Shown piece after piece: positions 6,117-6,174 of a stretch of 6,174 nucleotides of DNA (the stretch's first letter is position 1; each line of letters begins with the position of its first letter). The stretch spans positions 1 through 6,174 of the forward strand of contig DXOJ01000532.1 in the NCBI GenBank assembly GCA_019412865.1. Direction: 5' to 3'. The translations under genes were made by a program, and so were the position numbers. The stretch comes from Bacteroides sp. Its GTDB lineage: Bacteria > Bacteroidota > Bacteroidia > Bacteroidales > Bacteroidaceae. The notes below the pieces were generated by a model. The model had not been told where the DNA came from and searched no databases. It saw only the letters and a program-made list of their open reading frames with translations.

Positions 6117-6174
6117 TTATTTAAAAGTAGCCAATAAGATCATTATTGTACCTAAAAGGAGTAATATTCTATAT
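6117..6174 (-). CDS. Possible C-terminal end of a convergent membrane protein (partial)
   Basis: On the minus strand a frame enters from the right edge at 6173, reads YRILLLLGTIMILLATFK and ends at TAA (6119-6117), followed at once by a second TAA. The residues look like a transmembrane helix with a short charged tail. Only 18 codons are visible, and AT-rich DNA readily yields I/L-rich frames, so the call is tentative. If correct, the gene converges on the hybrid sensor gene. The product cannot be named. Confidence 0.25.
   Translation of the reverse strand, partial: YRILLLLGTIMILLATFK

Noticed and set aside
6154..6161. AAAAGGAG as a ribosome-binding site for a gene starting beyond the right edge
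   Set aside because: No start codon is visible, strong SD sites are unusual in Bacteroidales, and the bases also fit Leu codons of the possible minus-strand gene. Left undecided, not annotated.

Overview
The window looks like chromosomal DNA from a Bacteroides-type gut bacterium (order Bacteroidales). Three signs support this: exact TAnnTTTG promoter -7 boxes in front of the genes, AT-rich and SD-poor leaders, and a 1353-residue hybrid two-component system of the kind Bacteroides uses to sense glycans. The species is not identified from the sequence.

Layout. Positions 1-149 hold a probable divergent promoter region: a TAAGTTTG box on the minus strand that may drive a gene starting at base 17 and leaving the window, and a TACTTTTG box on the plus strand for the first full gene. 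Positions 150-1520 encode a TrpB-like (TrpB2 class) PLP enzyme with all main catalytic motifs intact and no trpA beside it in the window. Positions 1521-1790 are intergenic. They hold a perfect 29-bp inverted repeat followed by six Ts (likely terminator, possibly a dispersed repeat), a TGTATAG direct repeat, and a TATCTTTG promoter box lying inside a 9-bp palindrome. Positions 1791-5852 encode the hybrid two-component system: signal peptide, about 14 propeller-blade motifs, Y_Y_Y domain, one membrane helix, histidine kinase, receiver and AraC-type DNA-binding domain in one chain. Positions 5853-6174 contain a hairpin just after that gene, a compact cluster of three related TTGACA..TGTT motifs (two direct 22 bp apart, one inverted), and possibly the C-terminal end of a convergent gene at the right edge.

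How the genes work together. The two complete genes are on the same strand but are separated by a terminator-like structure and a new promoter, so they are probably separate transcription units. The enzyme is cytosolic amino-acid metabolism. The sensor spans the inner membrane, reads a periplasmic ligand (in this family usually an oligosaccharide) and regulates transcription through its own AraC domain. No SusC/SusD or glycosidase gene lies in the window, so its target and ligand cannot be assigned. The strongest non-coding leads are the motif cluster at 6004-6081, whose 22-bp spacing suits an AraC-type operator, and the palindrome over the sensor gene's promoter.
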